Assembly (NCBI GenBank): GCA_036505485.1
Contig: DASXTK010000099.1
Coordinates: 1 to 12,357 of the forward strand
Length of the DNA stretch: 12,357 bases
Reading direction: 5' to 3'
Source: DASXTK01 sp036505485
Lineage (GTDB): Bacteria > Actinomycetota > Acidimicrobiia > Acidimicrobiales > VFJN01
Part shown: positions 1-7,328 of the stretch, one piece after another
Layout: each line of letters opens with the position of its first letter
How positions within the stretch are numbered: the stretch's first letter is position 1
Made by a program: the position numbers and the translations under genes
The notes under the pieces: generated by a model
Seen by the model: the letters and a program-made list of their open reading frames with translations, nothing else
Told to the model about the DNA's origin: nothing
Databases searched by the model: none

Positions 1-19
1 CGTGGGGTAGGTTCCCGGC

Positions 20-2224
20 GTGAGAACGCGCCGTATCAAGCCGCAGCATCTCGTCATCACGCTCGGTGTGCTGGTTGCGCTGGTCACCATCGCCTCGGGA
101 GTGGCGGCCACGATCGAACAGTGGCATGACGATTCGCCGACCACCCGCCAGGTCTTCGGCAACATCCCGTCGGCTTGGAAGCTGGTCTTCTACACGATCC
201 TGCCGGTGGTGTTCGTGTACGGGGCCGTCCTGTTCAGCCAGCGAGTGCGCAACTGGGAGCGCGGCGCTCCCGATGATCGGCGCACCACCACCAAGAACAT
301 CGGCCGACGCCTGCGGGACTTCCGGGCCGGTGCGTACATGCAGACCCTGCTGCGGGATCCCGCCGCCGGCGTCATGCACTCGCTCATCTACTTCAACTTC
401 CTGATCCTGCTGGCGGTCACCACCGTCCTCGAGATCAACCACCAGATGCCCGAGAGCGCCAAGTTCCTCCACGGCGACGTCTACCGGGCCTACTCGTTCG
501 TCGGAGACCTAGCCGGGCTGCTGTTCGTGGTCGGGGTGGTCTGGGCGCTGGTCCGGCGCTACATCCAGAGGCCGTACCGGATCCGCATCAAGTCCAAGCC
601 CGAGCACGCCCTGATCCTGGGAACCTTCCTGGGTCTAGGGCTCACCGGCTTCGGGGCCGAGGCGTTCCGCATCGCCCTGGTCGGCCGGCCCGACTTCGAG
701 AAGTGGTCGTTCATCGGCTACCCGCTGTCGTCGCTGATCAAGGACATGGACGGGCTGTCCGGCTGGCATCAGGCCTGGTGGCTGACCCATGTCGGGTTCT
801 TCGTGCTGTTCCTGATGATCCTGCCGGTGACCATGCTGCGGCACATGTTCACGTCGCCGCTGAACATGTACCTGCGGGATCGGGAGCGGCCCAAGGGCGC
901 CATGAAGCCCATGCCCAACCTGATGGAGACCGAGCTGGAGACCTTCGGGGCCTCCACCGTGGAGGACTTCACCTGGAAGCAGCTGCTCGACACCGACGCC
1001 TGCACCATGTGCGGACGCTGCACCAGCGTCTGTCCGGCCCACGCCACCGGCAAGCCGCTGGACCCCCGCGAGATCGTGCTCAAGACCGGCGAGGTCATGG
1101 CCCTCACCGGCACCCCGCCGGTCTCGCCGCCGCTGGGGGTCGATCCCGAGATCACGGTGTCGGCCGACTCGCTGTTCGAGCGGATCACCCCGGAGGAGGT
1201 CTGGGCCTGCACGTCGTGCAAGGCGTGCGACGAGATCTGCCCGGTCAACATCGAGATCCTCGACAAGATCCTGGACATGCGGCGCTACCTGTCGCTGATG
1301 GAGTCGAACTTCCCGACCGAGCTGGGCACCGCCTACCGGGGCATGGAGAACTCGGGCAACCCCTGGGGCATGTCGCAGTCCGATCGGGCGGCGTGGACCT
1401 CCAAGGTCGAGGACGTCACCATCGTCGAGCCCGGCGGCGAGTTCGACCACGAGTACCTCTACTGGGTCGGCTGCGCCGGCAGCTTCGACGACAAGAACCA
1501 GAAGGTCACGGTGGCGATGGCCAAGCTCATGCAGCGGGCCGGCCTCGACTTCGCCATCCTCGGACCCTCGGAGAACTGCACCGGTGACCCGGCCCGGCGA
1601 TCCGGCAACGAGTACATCTTCCAGATGCTCGCCATGCAGAACGTCGAGACGCTCAACGGCATGGGGGTCAAGAAGATCGTCACCCAATGCCCCCACTGCT
1701 TCAACACCCTGGCCAACGAGTACCCCCAGCTGGGCGGGAACTACGAGGTGATCCATCACAGCCAGCTGCTCGACTGGCTGATCACCGAGGGTCGGCTCGA
1801 CCTCAGCGAGGCCCGGTTGGAGGAGCGGGTGGTGTATCACGACTCCTGCTACCTGGGCCGGCACAACGACGTGTACCTGGCGCCGCGGCGGGTCATCGGC
1901 AGCCTCGGCGGCATCGAGATCGTCGAGGCCGGGCGCAACGGCACCAAGGGCATGTGCTGCGGCGCGGGCGGGGCCCGGATGTGGATGGAGGAGACGATCG
2001 GCAAGAAGGTCAACGACGAGCGCAGCCAGGAGCTGATCTCGACCGGGGCCAGTCGCATCGCCACCGCCTGCCCGTTCTGCTACGTCATGATCGACGACGG
2101 CACCAAGGCCGCGGGCAAGGAAGAGGACGAGGTCAAGGTGGCCGACATCTCCATGCACCTGCTCGAAGCCCTGGAGCAGCGCGACGCCCGGCGCCTCGAA
2201 CCAGTCGAAGGCATCCCCGACTGA
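20..2224 (+). CDS. Membrane-anchored Fe-S oxidoreductase (HdrD/GlpC-like, Rv0338c type)
   Basis: This 734-aa protein probably passes electrons between a membrane carrier such as menaquinone and a soluble or thiol substrate; the substrate is unknown. The N-terminal third has about six hydrophobic segments (near residues 11-31, 54-73, 119-138, 160-178, 196-220 and 253-274), like the cytochrome-b-type membrane subunits of such reductases. Two 4Fe-4S motifs follow, with Cys 328/331/334/338 and Cys 397/400/403/407, each ending in CP. Two cysteine-rich CCG-type domains come next: Cys 485/520/557/560 (single Cys in the middle) and Cys 610/646/647/684/687 (the full C...CCG...CxxC form). This one-chain layout matches the mycobacterial protein Rv0338c. 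A stop codon at 8-10 is in frame and the GTG at 20 is the first possible start after it; the ribosome binding site (gtagg) is weak. It converges on the next gene. The family call is firm, the substrate is not. Confidence 0.9.
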   Translation: MRTRRIKPQHLVITLGVLVALVTIASGVAATIEQWHDDSPTTRQVFGNIPSAWKLVFYTILPVVFVYGAVLFSQRVRNWERGAPDDRRTTTKNIGRRLRDFRAGAYMQTLLRDPAAGVMHSLIYFNFLILLAVTTVLEINHQMPESAKFLHGDVYRAYSFVGDLAGLLFVVGVVWALVRRYIQRPYRIRIKSKPEHALILGTFLGLGLTGFGAEAFRIALVGRPDFEKWSFIGYPLSSLIKDMDGLSGWHQAWWLTHVGFFVLFLMILPVTMLRHMFTSPLNMYLRDRERPKGAMKPMPNLMETELETFGASTVEDFTWKQLLDTDACTMCGRCTSVCPAHATGKPLDPREIVLKTGEVMALTGTPPVSPPLGVDPEITVSADSLFERITPEEVWACTSCKACDEICPVNIEILDKILDMRRYLSLMESNFPTELGTAYRGMENSGNPWGMSQSDRAAWTSKVEDVTIVEPGGEFDHEYLYWVGCAGSFDDKNQKVTVAMAKLMQRAGLDFAILGPSENCTGDPARRSGNEYIFQMLAMQNVETLNGMGVKKIVTQCPHCFNTLANEYPQLGGNYEVIHHSQLLDWLITEGRLDLSEARLEERVVYHDSCYLGRHNDVYLAPRRVIGSLGGIEIVEAGRNGTKGMCCGAGGARMWMEETIGKKVNDERSQELISTGASRIATACPFCYVMIDDGTKAAGKEEDEVKVADISMHLLEALEQRDARRLEPVEGIPD

Positions 2225-2309
2225 TCCGACCCTGAACAGGCCAACCAACGCCACTGATCGCTCGGTCTTGTCCAGCAGGCCCTGTTCGACGACATCGCCC
2301 GACCCCTAT

Positions 2310-2364
2310 CTCTCCGGGCTGACTTCCCGGAGAGGGGCCTGAGCCGCCGATTTCTCAGGCCCCT
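2310..2364. terminator. Two overlapping hairpins between convergent genes
   Basis: Hairpin 1 has a 9-bp stem (2310-2318 with 2326-2334, loop 7 nt). Hairpin 2 has a perfect 11-bp stem (2333-2343 with 2354-2364, loop 10 nt). They share bases 2333-2334, so both can nearly form but compete at the junction. The site lies after the stop of the Fe-S oxidoreductase and overlaps the last codons of the convergent minus-strand gene. It is probably a two-way transcription terminator. No long T-run is present, which is usual in high-GC actinobacteria. Confidence 0.65.
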
Positions 2365-3146
2365 ACCGGGGTCCCCGCCAGGGAGCTCCAGGTCCCGTCG
2401 ATCCCCTCGCCGAACGGCCGCCGATCGATGTGGACCGCCACACCGATCAGCTCCGGCCGCTGCGCCAACGCCAGCTGCAGGTCACCCTGCGCCCGGTCCA
2501 GCGCATAGGCCGGCATGACCGCCACCAGCCGCGACGCGCTCAGCGCCGCGACCGTCTCGCCGGCCCGGAAGACCAGGCGCAGGGCCCGCCCCGCGGCGAC
2601 CCTGGCGCTCATACGGTCGGGGATCGGGACATCCCCCAGTTCGAGCCGCACGACCAACGACCCGAAGGTCATCGGGGGAGCGATGGCCAACGCGTCACAT
2701 TGGGCGTGCAGCTCACGCAGGCGGGCCCGGAGGAAGCCGCCGTTCACCAATCCCGTCACTGGGTCGATGCACGACGCGGTGGATACCACGGCAACCTGTT
2801 CCGCCGCCCAGGCTGCCAAGGCTCTCGCCACAAGAGCCACCGGGTCGAGCACGTCGTCCGCCGACCGCGTGCTCACCAACCTGACCAGCGCAGTCAGGTC
2901 TGCTGCCACTTCCTCCGCCGAATGGTCTGCGCCGGCACGGGCCTGGGCAAAGGCCACCACCGCTGCATCGACCATCCGGGGCCCGCGAAGCTCGCTCAAC
3001 GTGGAGGCCAGGCTCCGAGCCGTGGGATCGCACCATTCTGCGAACGGGAGCGGGGTCCCACTGGCGTCGTACCACTCTGCGAGGAGCTCGTCTGCCGGCC
3101 GGGGCGGGCACTCCGACCGGCTGACGAGCGAAACGAGACGTGACAT
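2355..3146 (-). CDS. Protein with degenerate GGDEF-like C-terminal domain
   Basis: The function is not known. The protein is 263 aa from the ATG at 3146; in-frame starts at 3197 (ATG) and 3218 (TTG) would give 270 and 287 aa. None has a convincing ribosome binding site, so the start is uncertain. About 125 residues before the C-terminal domain are Ala-rich and helical. The segment DPVTGLVNGGFLRARL is the typical opening of a GGDEF (diguanylate cyclase) domain. Where the GG(D/E)EF active-site loop should be, the chain reads roughly AALSASRLVAVMP, keeping the hydrophobic strand but not the catalytic loop. It is therefore unlikely to make c-di-GMP and may be a signalling or structural relative. 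It has no transmembrane segment. It converges on the Fe-S oxidoreductase gene. Confidence 0.75.
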   Translation of the reverse strand: MSRLVSLVSRSECPPRPADELLAEWYDASGTPLPFAEWCDPTARSLASTLSELRGPRMVDAAVVAFAQARAGADHSAEEVAADLTALVRLVSTRSADDVLDPVALVARALAAWAAEQVAVVSTASCIDPVTGLVNGGFLRARLRELHAQCDALAIAPPMTFGSLVVRLELGDVPIPDRMSARVAAGRALRLVFRAGETVAALSASRLVAVMPAYALDRAQGDLQLALAQRPELIGVAVHIDRRPFGEGIDGTWSSLAGTPVGA

Positions 3147-3204
3147 TCCGGTCCAGCCGTGGGGGGGAAGGCCGGTCCTAGTCGACGGCTCGTTCATACA
3201 CCCC

Positions 3205-3212
3205 AAGGAGGG
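3205..3212 (+). promoter_or_regulatory. Strong ribosome binding site for an 18-codon ORF
   Basis: The purine run aaggaggg sits 5 nt before the ATG at 3218. It is the best anti-16S match seen in the window, far better than that of the sigma-factor gene downstream. Confidence 0.55.
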
Positions 3213-3217
3213 AGCCA

Positions 3218-3274
3218 ATGACGGATCATGACGCCACTACCGGAAATATCTTCGAGATTTTCGCCGGGACTTGA
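3218..3274 (+). CDS. Candidate 18-aa small protein or leader peptide
   Basis: The ORF reads MTDHDATTGNIFEIFAGT and then TGA. It was noticed because of the near-perfect ribosome binding site 5 nt upstream. It lies 132 nt before the ECF sigma-factor gene on the same strand. It could be a short translated leader for that transcript or an independent small protein. It has no membrane segment and no run of one regulatory amino acid, so it does not look like a classic attenuator peptide. It lies upstream of the chosen start of the divergent gene. Support is the start signal alone. Confidence 0.4.
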   Translation: MTDHDATTGNIFEIFAGT

Positions 3275-3406
3275 ACCGGCCGAGCCATGGTGACGAATTC
3301 GTGCCGAGTTCCGAAGTTTTTTCGGCTACTCCCGGTGACGCTGCCCGTCGAATCCATAAGGTGACGGTCCAGTGGGGATGGGCTGACAGATGGCGGCGCT
3401 GGAGCG

Positions 3407-4930
3407 ATGACAACCACAGCACTTTCCGATGCCGAGCTTCTCGCTCAGGCACGCGGGGGCGACGAGGCGGCGTTCACAGAACTCTACGTTCGGCACCAGG
3501 CCGCGGCCCGGCGTTTGGCGTCGGCCTACCCGCGCGCCGGCGACCCGGATGACCTGGTCAACGGGGCCTTCGAGCGGATCCTCGGGGCGTTGCGGCGGGG
3601 TGGTGGTCCGGATGAGGCCTTTCGGGCTTATCTGTTCGTCACCCTGCGCCGGCTGGCCGCAGACCTGATCACCCGGTCGCACGACGAGCCGGTGGACGAG
3701 GTTCCCGAGCCGGTTCGGGCCGAGGCCCACTCGCCCCAGCTCGATCCCGCCGACCGGCAGTTGGTGGTCAGCGCCTACGAGTCGCTGGCCGAGAAGTGGC
3801 AGGCCGTGCTGTGGCAGACCGCGGTCGAGGGACGCCAGCCCCGCGAGCTGGCCGGCGTGTTGGGGATGTCGGCCAACGCTGCGGCCGCTTTGGCCTACCG
3901 GGCCCGGGAGAAGCTGCGTCAGGCCTACCTTCAGGCCCATCTGCAGGCGGCCCCGCGTCCGCAGTGCGAGCCGTTTCGGTCCCGCCTCGGCGCCTATGTG
4001 CGCGACGGGCTGAGCCAGAGGGACCGCGGTACGACCGAGGAGCATCTGGACGACTGCGGTGCCTGCCGGTCCCTGGTGGCCGAGCTGGTCGACGTCAACC
4101 GCATGCTGGTGCGCTCGCTGTTCCCCTTCTTCCAGGCCACAGCGGCGCAGGTTGGTGCCGCGACCGCGGCGGGCGGTGCGGTGACCGGGGGCGTCCTCAT
4201 GGGGCGCAAGCTGATCTCCAAGGCCCGATCCAACCCGACGGTGGTGGCGGGCATCGTGGCCATCGCCGCGCTGGCCATCGCCATGATCTCCATGCGGGGT
4301 GGACCGGAGAACCTGCCCGATCTGGCCGAGAAGCCCGAGGAGGTGACCCCGACGACCTCGCCGCAGGTCACGCCTCCGCCGCCCGATGAACCCGTCGTGG
4401 AGGTCCCGACGGCCCTGGTCCGACCGACCACGACCACCACCACGGCGCCGCCAGACGAAACCACGACGACGACGACGGCGCCCCCTCCTCCGGCGCTGTC
4501 ACCGCTGACGCCGACGCTGCCCCTGCCGATCACCACGACCACCACGTCGACCAGCCCTCCCACCACGACCCGGCCCCGAGAGCGCCCTGGACTCATCGTG
4601 GTCTGGGTGCGCGCCGGCGCCGAACTGCGGATAACGCTGACCAACAACACCGGGGAACCCACCGATGGGCTCTACCTGGAGGTCGATGTCTCGGGGGCGG
4701 TGGTGAACGGTGCGCCGAACGGCTGCGTCGTCGGGCTGGGGTTGATCTGGTCGGCGTCGTGCTCGCTTCATCCCCTCGACACCGGCGAGGTGGTCGAGGT
4801 GACCGTGCCCATCCAGATCCTGGCCCCCGACGATGCCAGCGCGACCACCCACGTCTGCGAGTCCGGCCTGCTCAACCTGAACTGCGTCGGGAAGATCCTG
4901 GGACGGGTGACGACCCAACTCCTGGGCTAG
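3407..4930 (+). CDS. ECF sigma factor fused to zinc-finger anti-sigma, membrane anchor and secreted domain
   Basis: One 507-aa chain carries a transcription factor and its probable brake. Residues 7-90 resemble sigma region 2 (DPDDLVNGAFERIL and the following Arg-rich helix). Residues 122-178 resemble sigma region 4 with a helix-turn-helix (ELAGVLGMSANAAAALAYRA). Residues 187-222 look like an anti-sigma zinc finger, with Cys187 and then His213, Cys217 and Cys220 in HxxxCxxC spacing. A transmembrane helix at about 279-296 is followed by a Pro/Thr linker (about 313-390) with several runs of Thr. The last 110 residues form a putative extracytoplasmic beta-rich domain with four Cys (440, 452, 484, 493). 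The sigma part would be held at the membrane and perhaps released by a signal sensed outside. The start at 3407 is the first in frame; ggag lies only 2 nt before it, so initiation is weak. It ends 4 nt from the convergent dcd gene. Confidence 0.88.
   Translation: MTTTALSDAELLAQARGGDEAAFTELYVRHQAAARRLASAYPRAGDPDDLVNGAFERILGALRRGGGPDEAFRAYLFVTLRRLAADLITRSHDEPVDEVPEPVRAEAHSPQLDPADRQLVVSAYESLAEKWQAVLWQTAVEGRQPRELAGVLGMSANAAAALAYRAREKLRQAYLQAHLQAAPRPQCEPFRSRLGAYVRDGLSQRDRGTTEEHLDDCGACRSLVAELVDVNRMLVRSLFPFFQATAAQVGAATAAGGAVTGGVLMGRKLISKARSNPTVVAGIVAIAALAIAMISMRGGPENLPDLAEKPEEVTPTTSPQVTPPPPDEPVVEVPTALVRPTTTTTTAPPDETTTTTTAPPPPALSPLTPTLPLPITTTTTSTSPPTTTRPRERPGLIVVWVRAGAELRITLTNNTGEPTDGLYLEVDVSGAVVNGAPNGCVVGLGLIWSASCSLHPLDTGEVVEVTVPIQILAPDDASATTHVCESGLLNLNCVGKILGRVTTQLLG
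4424..4590 (+). repeat. Low-complexity Thr/Pro codon tract within the sigma-factor fusion gene
   Basis: Repeated acc/acg triplets encode at least three runs of five or six Thr separated by Ala-Pro-Pro and Pro-rich pieces. It is coding and forms the linker between the membrane helix and the secreted C-terminal domain. Such tracts are prone to length change by slippage. Confidence 0.75.
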
Positions 4931-4934
4931 CCGC

Positions 4935-6965
4935 CTAGTGGAAGTTCTCCCAGTACCGGCTGGGGGTCGGACCCCGCTGGTTCTGGTATTTGGACCCCGC
5001 CACCTGGCCGTAGGGGACATCGGCCGGCGTGGTCATGCGCAGGAAGCTCACCTGCCCGATCTTCATCCCCGGATACAGCGTGATCGGCAGGTTGGCCACA
5101 TTCGACAGCTCCAACGTGATGTGCCCATCAAAACCAGCGTCAATGAAGCCGGCGGTATTCGAGGTGAACACCCCACCGTGGCCGGCGACGAAGTTCTCGA
5201 TCTTGCGGCTGCTCGGACGCACCTCGATGTCGAAGATGGCCTCGGTCACGCCCGTGTCACGCACGACAACCACCTCATCCCAGAGCAACCCGCCATCCAC
5301 CAGCCGGTCCAGAAGCGGCAAGGACTGGGCGGTCGGTGCGCATTGTGTGAATCCATCACGGATCCGCTTGAGTGTGCGCCGCCAAACGGCGTTGATGTTT
5401 CGTCCACGTTCAAGTCGACCCAGGCCCGCCGCTGCCCGATATCCGGCAAGGCGCGCGGCCCCGGCCTGACTGAGCTGGCATTCGTTACGCAGATCGACAA
5501 GTAGCTGGTTGGGTAGCGGAACGGAGGTCAGCAGCTTGTGCTCGCGGTTCGGCGTGTAGACCTGCCATGAAGGCAGCGCATTGCCGCGAGCTGGAAATGC
5601 GCAGCTTCCGGCACGTTGGCCCAGCCGTGAGAACAGCAGCAAGAGATCGCCAACGAGGCCATGGGAAGTCGTCCACACCGACGTCCGTCCACCGTCCAAC
5701 GAACCGTCGCCGTCAACCACACCGGAGAGGAATGCCTCTATCAGTGGCGTCGGCCAGCCGAAGACAACAGGGGGGACCCTCTTGGTCGGGGCCTTGCCAC
5801 CGGTTCCAAGCCAGCCCAGCAGCGCGGACAGGATCGACGATCCGCAGGTGATGGCCTCAGGCCCACGGTGGTAAGTCAGTTCAAGGTGTTCAAGAACCGC
5901 TGCCGCACGATCCAATATCGACTGGTCCGCGTTGGACACCACCACCTGGTTGGCGCGGCGGAATCCTTCAGCGACGTAGATGCCGAGGAACCAGGCCAGC
6001 TCGGTGTCGACGGAGATCCGTGCGGGGACGGGGTTGCGTCCTTGTTTCCAGCTCACCCGGTCGGCCTCACCGAGGGTGTCCAGCAAGCCGTAGAGCTGCG
6101 CTGCGACCGGATAGGGCAGCCGGGCGCCACGCCGGTAATAGGTGGTGCCTTCGTATCCCTCGTTGCGCAAGAGATCGTTCAGCTCGTCCTCTCGGACAGC
6201 GAACGCCGCCGCGACTGTCGGCCCCTCGACGGTCACGTAGGGATAGTCGGACTCAGGTACGAGATCGGCGACCACGATGTCCGCCGCTTCATCCAGCGGG
6301 TCGGGCAGTGTGCCCGGGACGGCAATCCGGACGCCTGGCTGGAGTTGCCCGGTCCGGATCTTCGTCAGCTCGCCGGCGCGGTCGAGAGTGAAGAGGTTGT
6401 GCCCTGCCGTCACCCGAACCCGCCGCCCCGATGCCAGCTCGACTTCGAAGATCCGATCCGGCGGACCCTCGTACCAGCCGGTGATCTCGTGATAGCCGAC
6501 CTCGAAGGTGTCGGGATCGAACGCTGCAACCATGCCCCGCAGTTGCTTGCGAACGACCTCTTCGATGGGCCGGGGCACGAGCCGTTCACCGTCGAAGACC
6601 AGTACCGGCTCCGAGCCGGGCAGGCTCGAATGAATCAGCAGGCCGAGGCGGCCGAGGGAGCTCTTGCCTTCGATGCGGGCCACGAGGTCGTTGGGGAGCC
6701 CGACCCGCTCGAGGGTGGAGGCCAGCACGAACTCGCCGGGATGGAGGATGAAGGCGTCGTCCTCCGCGATCTCCACGAGCCGGGTGAGGTCCTCGAGGTC
6801 CTTCTTGACGTCGATCACGGGCATCGTGTGGTTCAGGAAGACCCGGAAGAGCCGGTCGAGCCGCAGATCCACCGACGACGGCTGCACACAACCGTCGTCC
6901 AGCGGATCAATGGTGATGCGCCCAGCAGCCAGCTCTTCACGGATCGTGCGATCGGACAGGATCAT
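4935..6965 (-). CDS. dcd: dCTP deaminase precursor interrupted by an intein
   Basis: The 676-aa precursor is a dCTP deaminase split by a 490-aa intein. The N-extein is residues 1-113 and the C-extein residues 604-676. Spliced, they give 186 aa, close to the 190 aa of the M. tuberculosis enzyme and very similar to it throughout, including KSSLGRLGLL, SNVANLPITL and the RGPTPSR tail. In spliced numbering the active-site residues Ser102, Arg106, Ala115, Asp119 and Glu129 align with the M. tuberculosis positions. That enzyme both deaminates dCTP and removes pyrophosphate to give dUMP for dTMP synthesis, and the same is likely here. The intein sits between Arg106 and Glu129, so the precursor should be inactive until splicing. 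The start is the ATG at 6965 with a weak ribosome binding site. The tRNA-Gly gene is divergent, 68 bp upstream. The dcd-tRNA-Gly neighbourhood also occurs, as I recall, in mycobacteria. Confidence 0.95.
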   Translation of the reverse strand: MILSDRTIREELAAGRITIDPLDDGCVQPSSVDLRLDRLFRVFLNHTMPVIDVKKDLEDLTRLVEIAEDDAFILHPGEFVLASTLERVGLPNDLVARIEGKSSLGRLGLLIHSSLPGSEPVLVFDGERLVPRPIEEVVRKQLRGMVAAFDPDTFEVGYHEITGWYEGPPDRIFEVELASGRRVRVTAGHNLFTLDRAGELTKIRTGQLQPGVRIAVPGTLPDPLDEAADIVVADLVPESDYPYVTVEGPTVAAAFAVREDELNDLLRNEGYEGTTYYRRGARLPYPVAAQLYGLLDTLGEADRVSWKQGRNPVPARISVDTELAWFLGIYVAEGFRRANQVVVSNADQSILDRAAAVLEHLELTYHRGPEAITCGSSILSALLGWLGTGGKAPTKRVPPVVFGWPTPLIEAFLSGVVDGDGSLDGGRTSVWTTSHGLVGDLLLLFSRLGQRAGSCAFPARGNALPSWQVYTPNREHKLLTSVPLPNQLLVDLRNECQLSQAGAARLAGYRAAAGLGRLERGRNINAVWRRTLKRIRDGFTQCAPTAQSLPLLDRLVDGGLLWDEVVVVRDTGVTEAIFDIEVRPSSRKIENFVAGHGGVFTSNTAGFIDAGFDGHITLELSNVANLPITLYPGMKIGQVSFLRMTTPADVPYGQVAGSKYQNQRGPTPSRYWENFH
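5157..6626 (-). other. Intein with LAGLIDADG homing endonuclease, inside dcd
   Basis: This is a 490-residue self-splicing element (precursor residues 114-603). The boundaries come from aligning the exteins to uninterrupted dCTP deaminase (IHS joined to TAGFID). It starts with Ser (SLPGSEPVLVFDGE, block A). Block B is VTAGHNLF with Thr186 and His189. Block F is IFDIEV (577-582) and block G is NFVAGHGGVFTSN, ending in Asn603 with Thr as the first C-extein residue. The residue before the last Asn is Ser, where most inteins have His. The endonuclease has both LAGLIDADG-type motifs: LAWFLGIYVAEG (323-334) and IEAFLSGVVDGDG (409-421), with the acidic Glu333 and an Asp in place. A helix-turn-helix-like stretch (LSQAGAARLAGYRAAAGLGR, 498-517) may help DNA recognition. 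It looks intact for splicing and possibly for homing. Confidence 0.95.
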
Positions 6966-7033
6966 CGCCGAGCAACCCTAGTGTCGCCCCTCCCACCCCC
7001 TGACCAGCATCGGCTAGCCTTCGGCGTCGTTCT

Positions 7034-7107
7034 GCGGGTGTAGTTCAATGGCAGAACATCAGCTTCCCAAGCTGACAATGCGGGTTCGATTCCCGTCACC
7101 CGCTCCA
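7034..7107 (+). tRNA. tRNA-Gly (anticodon CCC)
   Basis: The cloverleaf folds cleanly. The acceptor stem is 7034-7040 with 7097-7103 (7 bp). The D arm is 7043-7057. The anticodon stem is 7059-7063 with 7071-7075, with loop ttcccaa and anticodon CCC at 7066-7068. A 4-nt variable region follows, then the T arm 7080-7096 with loop ttcgatt. The discriminator base is T at 7104 and CCA is encoded at 7105-7107. It reads glycine GGG codons. Its 3' half from the anticodon loop is duplicated at 11272-11313, so it is the attachment site of the island that follows. Confidence 0.96.
7064..7105. repeat. attL: 42-bp direct repeat, left copy within tRNA-Gly
   Basis: It runs from the first base of the anticodon loop (ttcccaagctgac...) to just past the discriminator base (...cacccgctc). 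It is identical to 11272-11313. A start at the anticodon loop is one of the known sublocations used by tyrosine integrases in tRNA genes. Confidence 0.85.
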
Positions 7108-7151
7108 CCACTCCGGTCGTGGTCAACACCGGTCCAGAGACCAGCTCGCCG

Positions 7152-7175
7152 CCTTGAGAAGCGGTGCCCTCAAGG
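7152..7175 (+). other. Small hairpin after tRNA-Gly
   Basis: A perfect 7-bp stem (ccttgag with ctcaagg) with a 10-nt loop lies 45 nt after the tRNA. It might end the tRNA transcript or lie in the integrase-binding arm. No T-run follows. The 7108-7328 stretch otherwise holds only the paired repeats at 7180-7198 and the ribosome binding site of the next gene. Confidence 0.3.
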
Positions 7176-7179
7176 AGCA

Positions 7180-7198
7180 GGCCACACACGGGCCACAC
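7180..7198. repeat. Paired 8-bp direct repeat, candidate integrase arm site (left)
   Basis: The word ggccacac occurs twice with an 11-bp period, about one turn of the helix, 75 bp inside the left attachment repeat. A similar pair with one change in each word lies 84 bp inside the right repeat. Paired arm-type sites flanking the core are typical of tyrosine-integrase attachment regions. The role is inferred. Confidence 0.45.
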
Positions 7199-7328
7199 GG
7201 GTGGCTTCGGATGCATGAGCGGACAACCCAGAGTCGAGTCGAGGAGTTGCGGGGTGACCGGGGCAGCAGCGGAACTGTTGGGCACCACACCGGAGGCCTG
7301 GGCGCTGGCGGTCGGAGGAGCCGGTTTC

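Noticed and set aside
635..2254. 539-codon open frame on the minus strand opposite the Fe-S oxidoreductase
   Set aside because: Long shadow frames are normal opposite high-GC genes. The plus frame has all the Fe-S motifs and the minus frame is low-complexity.
4424..4590. Short tandem repeat that might be a CRISPR or satellite
   Set aside because: The period is three and it lies in frame, encoding Thr/Pro; it is a coding linker.
5661..7043. 460-codon plus-strand frame opposite dcd
   Set aside because: It lies over the intein and extein coding sequence and reads as composition-driven noise running into the tRNA gene.
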